The notes under the pieces: model-generated | What the model saw: only the letters and a program-made list of their open reading frames with translations | The model's database searches: none | What the model was told of the DNA's origin: nothing | Part shown: positions 40,350 through 49,388 of the stretch, in pieces | Layout: each line of letters begins with the position of its first letter | Numbering within the stretch: the stretch's first letter is position 1 | Made by a program: the position numbers and the translations under genes | From: HGM13006 sp963650135 | Lineage (GTDB): Bacteria; Bacillota; Clostridia; Oscillospirales; Oscillospiraceae | DNA length: 64,000 bases | Assembly (NCBI GenBank): GCA_963650135.1 | Contig: CAVJLG010000021.1 | Location: 1 to 64,000 of the forward strand | Direction: 5' to 3'

Positions 40350-41837
40350 ATGTATCCATCCTTTGACCAGGTTCTGGCGCTGAGTTCCGGCGGGGAATAT
40401 CGCAGAATCCCCCTGTGCCACGAGCTTTACGCCGACCGATTCACCCCCATCGAGGTGATGCGCACGCTGCGCGCCGCCTCGCGCCACTGCTATCTGCTGG
40501 AAAGCGCAGAAAACCAGAGCACCTGGGGGCGGTATTCCTTCCTGGGCTATGCCCCAACGCTGGAGGTCACCTGTCAGTCTGGCACCGTTCGCCTGGTGCA
40601 CAATCCCGAAAGCGAGCATCCCACAGTGGAAACCCATCAGGTTGAGCATCCCGGCGATGTGATTCGTCAGATTCTCAAGGACTATAAAAGTCCCAAGCTG
40701 GAGGGGCTTCCTCCCTTTACCGGCGGCTTGGTGGGGTATTTCTCCTATGACTATATCCAGTATGCCGAACCCAGCCTGAAAACTGCTCCGGAAGAGGCCG
40801 GGGATTTCCGGGACATGGATCTGATGCTCTTTGATCGGGTTATCGTATTCGACAACTACCGGCAAAAGCTGATTCTCATCGCAGGCGTGGATACCAGCAA
40901 TCCCGAAGCCGGTTACCAGAAAGCGCAGCAGGAGCTTCTGGAGATGGAGCAGCTGCTTTCTTCCGGCGCAAAGGCAGTGTTCCGTCCGCTGAAGCTCACC
41001 TCTCCCCTGGAGCTGTGCTTTTCCAAAGAAACATACATGGGCATGGTGGAAAAAGCCCGGCACTATATCCATGAGGGCGACATCTTTCAGGTGGTTCTAT
41101 CCAATCCTATGGAGGCCCAGGCAGAGGGCAGCCTGTTTGATGTCTATCGGGTGCTCCGTACCACGAACCCCTCCCCCTATATGTTCTATTTCTCCAGCGA
41201 TGATATCGAAGTCTCCGGTGCATCACCGGAAACCCTGGCAAAGCTCCAGGACGGCATTCTCCACACCTTCCCGCTGGCAGGAACCCGCCCCCGGGGCGCA
41301 ACCCCGGAGGAAGATCAGCGGCTGGAGCAAGAGCTGTTAGCCGACGAAAAGGAAAAGGCCGAGCACAACATGCTGGTGGATTTGGGTCGGAATGATTTAG
41401 GGAAAATCAGTCGATTGGGCAGCGTTACGGTGGAAAAATATATGTCCATCGAGCGCTACTCCCATGTGATGCACATTGGCTCCACGGTGTCCGGAGAAAT
41501 TGCAGCAGATAAAGACGCTGTAGATGCAGTAGACGCCATTCTCCCCGCAGGCACCCTGTCCGGTGCCCCAAAGCTTCGGGCCTGCCAGATCATTCGGGAG
41601 CTGGAGCAGCGTCCCCGGGGCATCTATGGCGGCGCCATTGGCTATCTGGACTTCACCGGCAACCTGGATGTGTGCATCTCCATCCGGCTGGCCTATAAGA
41701 AAAACGGCGTAGTTTGCGTCCAGTCCGGCGCAGGAATTGTCTATGACAGCGTACCGGAGACGGAATATCTGGAGTGCAAAAACAAAGCCCGCGCCGTTGT
41801 GGCTGCCATTGAGGCGGCGGAAGGAGGCATCCAATGA
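40350..41837 (+). CDS. trpE: Anthranilate synthase component I
   Basis: 495 residues. It converts chorismate and ammonia to anthranilate. The feedback-inhibition motif LLES is present (CYLLESAENQ, residues ~48-57), so tryptophan should inhibit it. Catalytic-domain motifs include FQVVLSNPM, FPLAGTRPRGAT, DLGRNDLGK and the chorismate-binding end (IPAGTLSGAPK-type, here LPAGTLSGAPK). The start ATG follows AAAGGAGG by 7 bases. It is the first gene of a trpEGDCF operon and overlaps trpG by 4 bases. Confidence 0.97.
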   Translation: MYPSFDQVLALSSGGEYRRIPLCHELYADRFTPIEVMRTLRAASRHCYLLESAENQSTWGRYSFLGYAPTLEVTCQSGTVRLVHNPESEHPTVETHQVEHPGDVIRQILKDYKSPKLEGLPPFTGGLVGYFSYDYIQYAEPSLKTAPEEAGDFRDMDLMLFDRVIVFDNYRQKLILIAGVDTSNPEAGYQKAQQELLEMEQLLSSGAKAVFRPLKLTSPLELCFSKETYMGMVEKARHYIHEGDIFQVVLSNPMEAQAEGSLFDVYRVLRTTNPSPYMFYFSSDDIEVSGASPETLAKLQDGILHTFPLAGTRPRGATPEEDQRLEQELLADEKEKAEHNMLVDLGRNDLGKISRLGSVTVEKYMSIERYSHVMHIGSTVSGEIAADKDAVDAVDAILPAGTLSGAPKLRACQIIRELEQRPRGIYGGAIGYLDFTGNLDVCISIRLAYKKNGVVCVQSGAGIVYDSVPETEYLECKNKARAVVAAIEAAEGGIQ

Positions 41838-42412
41838 TTCTGCTCATCGACAATTACGACAGCTTTGTCTACAATCTCTATCAGCTCATCGGCTCTTTCC
41901 GCCCGGACATTCGTGTGGTGCGGAACCGGGAAATTACGCTGGAGGAAATCCAAGGCATGCATCCCGAAGCCGTGTTTTTATCCCCAGGGCCCGGGCGACC
42001 CGAGGACTCCGGGGTTTGTCTGGATGTCATTAGGAACCTCAACAAACCCATTTTCGGGGTCTGCCTGGGGCATCAGGCCATTTGCCAAACGTTCGGCGGC
42101 ACCGTAACCTATGCCAAGGAATTGATGCACGGAAAAGCCTCGCTGGTGATCCCCGATCCCGCCGCCCGGCTGTTTCAAGGTATGGGGCCCTTTACCGCCG
42201 CCCGTTATCACTCCCTGGCCGCCCCGGAAAATCTACTGCCGGACTGCCTGATGGTTTCTGCCCGCACCGACGACGGCGAAGTGATGGCAGTGGAGCACAG
42301 AGAAAAGCCCATTTTCGGCGTACAGTTTCACCCGGAATCCATTCTGACCCCGGAAGGCGGCCAGATCATCCAAAACTTTTTCACCCTGATTGGAGGAACA
42401 AATCATGATTAA
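41834..42412 (+). CDS. trpG: Anthranilate synthase component II (glutamine amidotransferase)
   Basis: 192 residues. A class I glutamine amidotransferase that supplies ammonia to TrpE. The oxyanion strand LSPGPGRPED, the nucleophile Cys in GVCLGHQAICQTFGG and the His-Glu pair in FGVQFHPESIL are all present. It may also serve folate synthesis as PabA; no separate pabA is in the window. The ATG overlaps the trpE stop, and the stop overlaps trpD by 8 bases. Confidence 0.96.
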   Translation: MILLIDNYDSFVYNLYQLIGSFRPDIRVVRNREITLEEIQGMHPEAVFLSPGPGRPEDSGVCLDVIRNLNKPIFGVCLGHQAICQTFGGTVTYAKELMHGKASLVIPDPAARLFQGMGPFTAARYHSLAAPENLLPDCLMVSARTDDGEVMAVEHREKPIFGVQFHPESILTPEGGQIIQNFFTLIGGTNHD

Positions 42413-43415
42413 GGAAGCCATTGCAAAACTGATGAACAAAGAAGACCTGAGCTATGAAGAAGCCCGGCAGGTCATGGACGAAATTATGGACGGCAAGGTC
42501 AGCCCCACCCTGATTTCCTCCTATCTCACAGCCCTTTCTATGAAGGGCGAAACCATCGACGAAATCAGCGGCTCCGCCTATGCCATGCGGTCCCACGCCA
42601 CCAAGGTTCCCCACGACATGGACGTATTGGAGATCGTGGGTACCGGCGGTGACGGCGCGAACACCTTTAATATCTCCTCTACCTCTGCCATGGTCATCGC
42701 CGCTGGTGGCGTTCCGGTGGCAAAGCACGGCAATCGTGCAGCGTCCTCCAAGTCCGGCGCCGCAGATGTATTGGAGGCCCTGGGCGTCAACATCTCCCTT
42801 TCTCCCGAAAAGTGCCGGGCGCTGCTGGAGCAGGTGGGCATTTGCTTCCTGTTTGCTCAGACCTATCACAGCGCCATGAAATATGTAGGCCCTGTGCGGA
42901 AGGAGCTGGGCATTCGCACCGTATTTAATATTCTCGGCCCCATCACCAATCCCGCCGCTCCCACCATGGGCGTCATGGGTGTTTATGACCGGAGCTTGCT
43001 GGAGCCCTATGCCAAGGTCATGGAGAATCTGGGCATTCGCCGGGGTATGGTGGTCTATGGCACCGACAAGCTGGACGAAATCTCCGCCAGTGCTCCCACC
43101 GCAGTCTGCGAAATTCAGGACGGAACGACCAAGCTTTACGAACTTACCCCGGAGCAGTTTGGCTACACCCGCTGCCAGAAATCCGATCTGGTGGGCGGCA
43201 CCCCGGAGGAAAATGCCCAGATCACCCGGGACATTCTCCAGGGCAAGGACAAAGGCCCCAAGCGCAATGCCGTCTGCATGAACGCCGGTGCCGCACTCTA
43301 TATTGCAGGCAGCGCCAAGACATTGGAAGAGGGCGTGCGTCTGGCCGAGTATCTCATCGACAGCGGCAAGGCCTATGAAAAGCTTCAGGCCTTTGTGGAG
43401 GCAAGCAACCAATGA
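42405..43415 (+). CDS. trpD: Anthranilate phosphoribosyltransferase
   Basis: 336 residues. It transfers phosphoribose from PRPP to anthranilate. The PRPP/glycine motif is VGTGGDGANTFNIS (residues ~77-90), and the metal-binding region is TDKLDEI. The start ATG at 42405 lies inside the end of trpG; GGAGG precedes it at 7 bases. It is a single-function enzyme, separate from trpG, unlike the fused form in enterobacteria. Confidence 0.96.
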   Translation: MIKEAIAKLMNKEDLSYEEARQVMDEIMDGKVSPTLISSYLTALSMKGETIDEISGSAYAMRSHATKVPHDMDVLEIVGTGGDGANTFNISSTSAMVIAAGGVPVAKHGNRAASSKSGAADVLEALGVNISLSPEKCRALLEQVGICFLFAQTYHSAMKYVGPVRKELGIRTVFNILGPITNPAAPTMGVMGVYDRSLLEPYAKVMENLGIRRGMVVYGTDKLDEISASAPTAVCEIQDGTTKLYELTPEQFGYTRCQKSDLVGGTPEENAQITRDILQGKDKGPKRNAVCMNAGAALYIAGSAKTLEEGVRLAEYLIDSGKAYEKLQAFVEASNQ

Positions 43416-44203
43416 GCATTTTATCGGAAATTGCAGAAAAAACACGGCTTCGGGTCACGGAAGAAAAGAAAACCATTCCCCTTCCCCAGCTGAGAGCCCA
43501 GGCTGAAGCGATGGATGCAAATACCGGCTTCCCATTCCTCCAGGCATTGGCAGCCCCTGGGATGAGCTTTATCTGCGAGGTCAAAAAGGCCTCCCCCTCG
43601 AAAGGCCTGATTGCCCCAGACTTTCCCTATCTGGACATTGCCAAAGCATATCAGGCCGCAGGCGCTGCCGCCATCTCCTGCCTCACGGAGCCTGATTGGT
43701 TTCAGGGCAGCGACCAATATTTAAAGGAAATCGCCCAAGCCGTCACCATCCCCGTATTGCGGAAGGATTTCACCGTGGACGACTATATGATCTATGGTGC
43801 AAAGGCGCTGGGTGCCTCGGCGGTACTGCTGATCTGTGCCATACTAACGGACAGCCAGCTAAGGGACTATCTCTCCCTTGCCCACAGTCTGGGCTTGTCC
43901 GCACTGGTGGAAGCGCATGATGAAGCCGAGCTAAGCCGCGCCCTGTCTGCCGGTGCCAAAATCATCGGCGTCAATAACAGGGACCTTCATACCTTTACCG
44001 TGGATGTGAATAACTCCCTGCGGCTTCGGAAATTGGCCCCGCCGGAGATCCTGTTTGTGTCGGAAAGCGGCATCAAAACCCCGGATGATATTCAAAAGCT
44101 CTATGACAACGGCACCAACGCTGTGCTGATCGGCGAAACCCTGATGCGTGCCCCCGATAAAAAAGCCATGCTGGCCCAATTGAGAGGAGGAACCATGGCA
44201 TGA
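43412..44203 (+). CDS. trpC: Indole-3-glycerol phosphate synthase
   Basis: 263 residues, normal length for a single-function enzyme. It closes the indole ring from CdRP with loss of CO2. The catalytic Lys/Glu segments are present: EVKKASPSKGLI, LRKDFTVDDYMIYGA, and IIGVNNRDLHTF, with the phosphate site SESGI and LIGETLM. The start overlaps trpD by 4 bases (ATGA) and the stop overlaps trpF. Confidence 0.96.
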   Translation: MSILSEIAEKTRLRVTEEKKTIPLPQLRAQAEAMDANTGFPFLQALAAPGMSFICEVKKASPSKGLIAPDFPYLDIAKAYQAAGAAAISCLTEPDWFQGSDQYLKEIAQAVTIPVLRKDFTVDDYMIYGAKALGASAVLLICAILTDSQLRDYLSLAHSLGLSALVEAHDEAELSRALSAGAKIIGVNNRDLHTFTVDVNNSLRLRKLAPPEILFVSESGIKTPDDIQKLYDNGTNAVLIGETLMRAPDKKAMLAQLRGGTMA

Positions 44204-44808
44204 CCAAAATCAAAATTTGCGGATTAAGCCGACCCTGTGACATCGAATACGTCAACGAAGCAAAGCCGGATTTCTGCGGCTTCATTATCAACGTCCCCAA
44301 AAGCAAGCGGAATGTCACCCCGGATACCGTCCGGCAGCTAGTGAAAAAATTGTCTCCGGATGTAAAGCCCGTGGGTGTATTTGTCAACGCCCCCATAGAC
44401 GAAATCGTCGAGCTGGTGGAGGATGGGACCCTATCCTATGTGCAGCTCCACGGCAAGGAGGACGAAGCCTATATCGCCGCCCTGCGGGAGAAAATCCATG
44501 TGCCCATCATTCAGGCCTTTCGGGTCGCCAGCCCCGAGGATGTGGCCCGTGCCGAGCGCTCCTCCGCCGACTATATTCTCCTGGACAATGGCTCCGGCGG
44601 CACCGGAAAAACCTTTGATTGGAGCCACCTTCAGGGCATCACCCGCCCCTATATTCTCGCAGGTGGACTGGGTCCCAATAATCTGGGGCAGACGGTTTCT
44701 CAGCTCGCCCCCTGGGGTGTGGATTTGTCCAGCGGCGTGGAAACCGACAGCTTTAAGGATAAAAACAAGGTGTTTGCCGCCGTGCAAGCCGTGCGATCCA
44801 CACTATAA
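44200..44808 (+). CDS. trpF: Phosphoribosylanthranilate isomerase
   Basis: 202 residues. It performs the Amadori rearrangement of phosphoribosylanthranilate. The catalytic Cys is in KICGLSRPCDIEY and the Asp in YILLDNGSGGTGKTFDW; the phosphate site is ILAGGLGPNN and GVDLSSGVET. It is the last gene of the rightward operon; a strong terminator follows. With trpA and trpB on the other strand, the window has a complete pathway from chorismate to tryptophan. Confidence 0.96.
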   Translation: MTKIKICGLSRPCDIEYVNEAKPDFCGFIINVPKSKRNVTPDTVRQLVKKLSPDVKPVGVFVNAPIDEIVELVEDGTLSYVQLHGKEDEAYIAALREKIHVPIIQAFRVASPEDVARAERSSADYILLDNGSGGTGKTFDWSHLQGITRPYILAGGLGPNNLGQTVSQLAPWGVDLSSGVETDSFKDKNKVFAAVQAVRSTL

Positions 44809-44815
44809 TAAAGAA

Positions 44816-44861
44816 ACGCCCCCTCGTCTGTGCAACGATACACAGTCGAGGGGGTGTTTTG
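44816..44861. terminator. Bidirectional terminator between trpF and fdhD
   Basis: A strong GC-rich stem (CGCCCCCTCG-CTGTG paired with CACAG-CGAGGGGGTG, one mismatch) is followed by TTTT on the plus strand and a weaker TTTCTTT on the minus strand. It serves both convergent operons. Confidence 0.85.
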
Positions 44862-44870
44862 CGTTCATCC

Positions 44871-45656
44871 TTAAAATACAACCATGCTGTCTTTTCTGGC
44901 AGCACCAATGAGGCTCAGTCCGAATTCCTCCGCCAGCAGCACCGACTCCCGGGTTGGCATGGCTTTGCTGGCCAGCACCGGCACCCCTGCACGGATCACC
45001 TTCATCACCATATCCACCGGAATCCGTCCGCTGGTATACACAATGCATTCTCCCAATGGAATCCCCTGCATCAGCGCCCAGCCCAGGACCTTATCCATGG
45101 CATTATGCCGCCCGATATCCTCAGCCCGCCGAAGGATTTCTCCCTTGTGCATGAGTAAGCAGCTATGGGTTCCATGGGTTGCGGCATAGAGGGGCATATC
45201 CTCCTTCATGGCCTCCGCCAGCTGAAAAATCCACCGCTGCTCATAGGCAATGGGTTTTACATGTGCCGGCGGCGTTTGATTCCGAAACAGGTCCGCAATG
45301 GTGCGATTACCGGTACAGCAGGTGCTCACCTGTTCCACCGCCGGACCATCCGCTGGCGGCTCCCACTTGGGCAGGTAGACCTTTGCACGGAGGCCGTTTT
45401 CACAGAGGTACAATAGCTCTACCTCGTCCATACCGTGAATCACACCATCCGACAGCAGCCGCCCCATCACCAGCTCCGGCAAATCCGTGGGACTGCACAC
45501 CACCTCATAGGCCGGGGTATCGTTGAGATAAATCTCCATGGTATGCTCCGCCACCAGGTCGTCGGGATAGCGGAAGGATTGTCCCCTGGAGGAAAAATGG
45601 GTCGCCATCCGCTGCTCTACCGCCATTCCCGGGTCCTTTGGTACAATCAGTCGCAC
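44871..45656 (-). CDS. fdhD: Formate dehydrogenase accessory sulfurtransferase
   Basis: 261 residues from a GTG at 45656 that follows AAGGAG and overlaps the end of the regulator gene upstream. FdhD passes sulfur to the molybdenum cofactor of formate dehydrogenase and is needed for activity. Family landmarks: YPDDLVAEHTMEIYLND, LVMGRLLSDGVI, HTHSCLLMHKGEILRRAEDIGRHNA-type stretch and the final VLASKAMPTRESVLLAEE. The usual Gly-Cys-Gly-x-Cys site reads STCCTGNRT, so the Cys pair is adjacent here. Its likely client is the enzyme at 49389-52232. Confidence 0.92.
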   Translation of the reverse strand: MRLIVPKDPGMAVEQRMATHFSSRGQSFRYPDDLVAEHTMEIYLNDTPAYEVVCSPTDLPELVMGRLLSDGVIHGMDEVELLYLCENGLRAKVYLPKWEPPADGPAVEQVSTCCTGNRTIADLFRNQTPPAHVKPIAYEQRWIFQLAEAMKEDMPLYAATHGTHSCLLMHKGEILRRAEDIGRHNAMDKVLGWALMQGIPLGECIVYTSGRIPVDMVMKVIRAGVPVLASKAMPTRESVLLAEEFGLSLIGAARKDSMVVF

Positions 45657-46336
45657 GGTTCCGCTCTCCTTTCCGTCAGTCGCTGGGGGCACAAAATCTC
45701 CAAATCCTTCCCCTGGTACCGCAATACCCCCTGCTGCTCCAGCTGATCCAGACAGCGATATAGGGTAGACCGGCTCATATGCAGCCTGCCTGCCAGGGCC
45801 GACATGGACCGGGGCAATACCACCAATTGACTTTCCTCTTCCATTTGGGCTGCGCAATATTTTCTCACGCGATCCAGCGCCGAAGGAGTTGCCGCCATAA
45901 GATATTCCCACCGGAGCTCCTGGGTACGCGCCGTCAGAAAGTTGATATACCGCATCATCATGCCCGGATATGCATCAAACAGCTCTCGAATCTGCTGGGC
46001 CGTAAAGAACACCACGCGGCTTCTGGTTTTCGCCACAATCTCGTCCCTCGGTCCCCGTTCCTTGCTGAACAGATCCATCACGCCGATGACGTTGCCCTCC
46101 CCCAACGTGCGGTTGGGAAATGTGGGTTCCCGCAGCTCTTGCAGCTCTCCGGCAATCACCACACCCAGGTCGTTTCGGTCCTCCGAGGGATATTCCAGCC
46201 GAGCGCCAGTGCGAATCTCGGTGCGAAATGCCCCATGAAGATTCTGCTCCGACAGCTTCATATATGCGGCAGGGGTCAGCCGATGGAACAGAAATGTCTT
46301 TCGAAGCACCACAATTTCCTCCTGGGTCAGCTGCAT
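45647..46336 (-). CDS. Crp/Fnr-family transcriptional regulator
   Basis: 229 residues. It has an N-terminal cyclic-nucleotide-binding-like beta barrel (LGVVIAGELQELREP, GEGNVIGVMDLFS) and a C-terminal winged helix (RSMSALAGRLHMSRSTLYRCL). There is no FNR-like Cys cluster at the N-terminus, so direct oxygen sensing through Fe-S is unlikely. It is translationally coupled to fdhD (the end overlaps the GTG start) and divergent from the formate dehydrogenase operon. I infer control of the formate genes; the ligand is unknown. Confidence 0.87.
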   Translation of the reverse strand: MQLTQEEIVVLRKTFLFHRLTPAAYMKLSEQNLHGAFRTEIRTGARLEYPSEDRNDLGVVIAGELQELREPTFPNRTLGEGNVIGVMDLFSKERGPRDEIVAKTRSRVVFFTAQQIRELFDAYPGMMMRYINFLTARTQELRWEYLMAATPSALDRVRKYCAAQMEEESQLVVLPRSMSALAGRLHMSRSTLYRCLDQLEQQGVLRYQGKDLEILCPQRLTERRAEPCD

Positions 46337-46372
46337 AAATTCCTACCTCCATCCGGGTTTTATCTGCTTATT

Positions 46373-46400
46373 TTTTAGCAGAATTTCGATTCGCTGTCAA
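46373..46400 (-). promoter_or_regulatory. Candidate promoter of the crp-fdhD genes
   Basis: TTGACA and a weak -10 TAAAAA are 16 bases apart on the minus strand, about 36 bases before the regulator start. The weak -10 box could suit an activated promoter. Confidence 0.4.
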
Positions 46401-46555
46401 CCCCTGCAGGCCCGGTTTGTATCACCCGCCGGATTTTCTTCCTTTTTATTCTGGATTTTTGCATGATTCGCTGCAACATCCTGCGAAATAGAATGTCAGG
46501 GCGTCTGTACTGATAGCGCTCCGCGCTTTGGTTTATATTTCCAGAAATTTGCCCT

Positions 46556-46579
46556 ATTTTTGTTCCATATCGGACAAAA
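46556..46579. promoter_or_regulatory. Candidate Crp-family site before the formate operon
   Basis: TTTGTTCC-ATATC-GGACAAA is a near-perfect inverted repeat about 32 bases upstream of the -35 box. The position suits an activator such as the Crp-family protein encoded next door. The rest of 46401-46555 shows no feature I can support. Confidence 0.4.
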
Positions 46580-46610
46580 GCAGCCCATTTTGTGAAGAAA
46601 ATAACGATTC

Positions 46611-46639
46611 TTGACGTGGTAAAAAATCAAATATATAAT
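46611..46639 (+). promoter_or_regulatory. Promoter of the formate dehydrogenase operon
   Basis: TTGACG and TATAAT are 17 bases apart. The -10 box ends 51 bases before the first gene. Confidence 0.8.
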
Positions 46640-46690
46640 ACGGTTACCATCCATTTTCTCATGGAAATCCCTTCAAAGGAGCGTAACAAT

Positions 46691-47185
46691 ATGCCAAATA
46701 AGAAAACGTTGGTTGCATTTTCGGGCACGCCGGAGCAGGAAGCCCAGCTTCGGGATGTCATCGCTCAGTATAAAGATGTACAGGGCGGCACCATGCCCGT
46801 CATGCAGGCGGCCCAGAATATTTATGGCTATCTGCCCATTGAGGTTCAGAAGATCATTGCAGACGGCCTGAATATTCCCCTGTCCGAGGTCTATGGCATC
46901 GCCACCTTCTATTCCCTGTTTACCCTGAATCCCAAGGGTCAGCATCGGGTCAGCGTATGTCTGGGCACCGCCTGTTATGTCAAGAACTCTCAGCTGATTC
47001 TCGATAAGATCGAGGCTATGCTGGGCTGTAAGTCCGGCTCCATCACCCCCGACGGAAAGTTCTCCGTGGACGCCACCCGCTGCGTGGGTGCCTGTGGCCT
47101 AGCCCCGGTTATGATGGTGGATGATGACGTTTATGGCCGTCTCACCCCCGACATGGTGGGCAACATTCTTAAGAAGTATATGTAA
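46691..47185 (+). CDS. NuoE-like NAD-linked electron-transfer subunit
   Basis: 164 residues. It has a thioredoxin-like [2Fe-2S] subunit with Cys ligands in VCLGTACYVKNS and TRCVGACGLAPVM, as in NuoE and the HndA/HydC subunits of NAD-linked hydrogenases and formate dehydrogenases. It passes electrons between the NuoF-like flavin subunit and the rest of the complex. The start ATG at 46691 follows AAAGGAG; upstream in-frame codons overlap the promoter. It is the first of four co-directional genes. Confidence 0.92.
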   Translation: MPNKKTLVAFSGTPEQEAQLRDVIAQYKDVQGGTMPVMQAAQNIYGYLPIEVQKIIADGLNIPLSEVYGIATFYSLFTLNPKGQHRVSVCLGTACYVKNSQLILDKIEAMLGCKSGSITPDGKFSVDATRCVGACGLAPVMMVDDDVYGRLTPDMVGNILKKYM

Positions 47186-47197
47186 AGGAGGAGCACA

Positions 47198-47566
47198 ATG
47201 AAGTCTCTGGAAGAACTCAAGGCACTGCGGGAGCAGATGCAGGATAAGATGAACCTCCGCAGTGAAAACGCCGATACCATCCGCGTGGTGGTCGGTATGG
47301 CAACCTGCGGCATTGCAGCTGGCGCTCGTCCTGTACTCAATGCCTTTGTAGAAGAAATCAATAAGCGTGGGCTGAAAAACGTCCAGGTCACCCAGACCGG
47401 CTGCATTGGCGTTTGCCGCCTGGAGCCCATCGTTGAGGTCTATGTCCCCGGTCAGGAAAAGGTCACCTATGTGAAGATGAACCCGGAAAAGGTTCCTCAG
47501 ATCGTGGCACAGCATCTGGTCAACAAGCAGGTGGTGACGGAATACACCATCGGCGCTGCGGAGTAA
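47198..47566 (+). CDS. Thioredoxin-like [2Fe-2S] ferredoxin (HndB-like)
   Basis: 122 residues. A compact [2Fe-2S] domain with Cys in GMATCGIAAGA and TGCIGVCRLEPI, as in HndB of Desulfovibrio NADP-reducing hydrogenase and related complexes. It provides an extra cluster, probably for transfer to the NuoF-like subunit. It starts 12 bases after the NuoE-like gene with AAAGGAGG and ends 13 bases before the next gene. There are no membrane segments. Confidence 0.88.
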   Translation: MKSLEELKALREQMQDKMNLRSENADTIRVVVGMATCGIAAGARPVLNAFVEEINKRGLKNVQVTQTGCIGVCRLEPIVEVYVPGQEKVTYVKMNPEKVPQIVAQHLVNKQVVTEYTIGAAE

Positions 47567-47579
47567 AGGAGGAGCATTC

Positions 47580-49373
47580 ATGGCGTTATATCGCGCACAT
47601 ATTCTGGTATGTACCGGCACCGGCTGCGCTGCCGCCAACGCAAACGGTCTGGCCGAGGAATTTGAAACTCAGCTGAAAAAGTTTGGCCTGGATCAGGAGA
47701 TTCGCGTGGTCAAAACCGGCTGCCTGGGCCTTTGTGCCAAGGGACCCAACGTGGTGATCTACCCCGACGGTACCCACTATATTATGGTTCATGTGGAAGA
47801 CGTGGCAGAAATCGTGGAAGAGCATCTGCTCAAGGGCCGTCCCGTCCAGCGTCTTCTCAACGTAGAAGAGGGCACCAACAAGGTGGTGGAATCCCTCACC
47901 GACACCAATTTCTATCGCCAGCAGCAGCGGATTGCCCTACGGAACTGCGGCGTAATTGATCCGGAAAACATCGACGAGTACATCGGCACCGGCGGCTACA
48001 TGGCCCTGGGTAAGGTGCTCACCGAAATGACGCCTCAGCAGGTCATCGATGAAGTCAAGGCGTCCGGCCTCCGTGGCCGCGGCGGTGCAGGCTTCTCCAC
48101 CGGCCTCAAATGGCAGTTCACCGCCAATGCAAAGGGCGACCTGAAATACGTCTGCTGCAACGCTGACGAAGGCGACCCGGGCGCATTCATGGACCGCTCC
48201 GTGCTGGAGGGCGACCCCTTTAGCGTGGTAGAGGCCATGACCATTGCAGGCTATGCCGTGGGCTCCAGCCAGGGCTATATTTACGTCCGTGCAGAGTATC
48301 CCATTGCAGTCGAGCGTCTGAACATCGCCATCAAAAAGGCCGAGGAATACGGACTGCTGGGCGACAACATCTTCGAAACCGGCTTTAACTTCCATCTGGA
48401 AACCCGCCTTGGCTCCGGCGCATTCGTCTGCGGCGAGGAAACGGCGCTGATGGTTTCCATCGAAGGCAACCGCGGCGAGCCCCGTCCCCGTCCCCCCTTC
48501 CCTGCAAACAAGGGTCTGTTCGGCAAGCCTACTCTGCTGAACAACGTGGAAACCTACGCAAATATCACCTGGATCATCAACAACGGCGCTGCCGCCTACG
48601 CTGCCATCGGTGCAGAGGGCTCCACCGGCACCAAGGTATTTGCTCTGGGCGGCAAAATCGTCAACACCGGCCTGGTGGAGATCCCCATGGGCACGCCTCT
48701 TCGCACCATCATCGAGGATATCGGCGGCGGCGTTCCCAATGGAAAGAAGTTCAAGGCCGTTCAGACCGGCGGACCTTCCGGCGCCTGCATTCCCGCCTCT
48801 CAGATTGATGTTCCCATCGACTATAACAACCTCACCAAGATCGGCGCCATGATGGGCTCCGGCGGCATGATCGTTCTGGACGAAGACAACTGCATGGTTG
48901 ATATCGCAAAGTTCTTCCTCCAGTTCACCGTGGATGAGTCCTGCGGTAAGTGTACCCCCTGCCGGGTCGGCATTCGCCGGATGCTGGAGATTCTCGACAA
49001 AATCACCGAAGGCAAGGGTACCATGGAGGATATCGATCAGCTGGAAAAGCTGGCCGCCAATATCAAGGGCACCGCACTGTGCGGCCTGGGTCAGACGGCC
49101 CCCAACCCGGTTCTCTCCACCATTCGGAATTTCCGGGACGAGTACATCGCCCATGTGGTAGATAAGCGCTGCCCCGCCGGCGTCTGCAAGAGCCTGCTGC
49201 ACTATGAGATTGATCCCAATAAGTGCAAGGGCTGCTCCGCTTGCTCCCGCGTATGCCCTGCCGATGCCATCTCCGGTGTGATCCGCTCTCCCTTCACCAT
49301 CGACACCAGCAAGTGCATCAAGTGCGGCAGCTGCATTGAAAAGTGCAAGTTCGGCGCAATTTCCAAGGTTTAA
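47580..49373 (+). CDS. NuoF-like flavoprotein subunit (HndC-like)
   Basis: 597 residues. Order: an N-terminal [2Fe-2S] thioredoxin-like domain (VCTGTGCAAANANG, ~residues 10-23), an FMN/NAD(H) core with GRGGAGFSTGLKW and CNADEGDPGAF, an SLBB-like region, the [4Fe-4S] site SCGKCTPCRVG, and two C-terminal ferredoxin clusters (CKGCSACSRVCP and CIKCGSCIEKCK). This architecture is found in hydrogenases and formate dehydrogenases that use NAD(P) and ferredoxin, including electron-bifurcating ones. Whether this complex bifurcates cannot be read from sequence. It has AAAGGAGG 5 bases upstream. Confidence 0.94.
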   Translation: MALYRAHILVCTGTGCAAANANGLAEEFETQLKKFGLDQEIRVVKTGCLGLCAKGPNVVIYPDGTHYIMVHVEDVAEIVEEHLLKGRPVQRLLNVEEGTNKVVESLTDTNFYRQQQRIALRNCGVIDPENIDEYIGTGGYMALGKVLTEMTPQQVIDEVKASGLRGRGGAGFSTGLKWQFTANAKGDLKYVCCNADEGDPGAFMDRSVLEGDPFSVVEAMTIAGYAVGSSQGYIYVRAEYPIAVERLNIAIKKAEEYGLLGDNIFETGFNFHLETRLGSGAFVCGEETALMVSIEGNRGEPRPRPPFPANKGLFGKPTLLNNVETYANITWIINNGAAAYAAIGAEGSTGTKVFALGGKIVNTGLVEIPMGTPLRTIIEDIGGGVPNGKKFKAVQTGGPSGACIPASQIDVPIDYNNLTKIGAMMGSGGMIVLDEDNCMVDIAKFFLQFTVDESCGKCTPCRVGIRRMLEILDKITEGKGTMEDIDQLEKLAANIKGTALCGLGQTAPNPVLSTIRNFRDEYIAHVVDKRCPAGVCKSLLHYEIDPNKCKGCSACSRVCPADAISGVIRSPFTIDTSKCIKCGSCIEKCKFGAISKV

Positions 49374-49388
49374 GGAGGTATCCGAACA

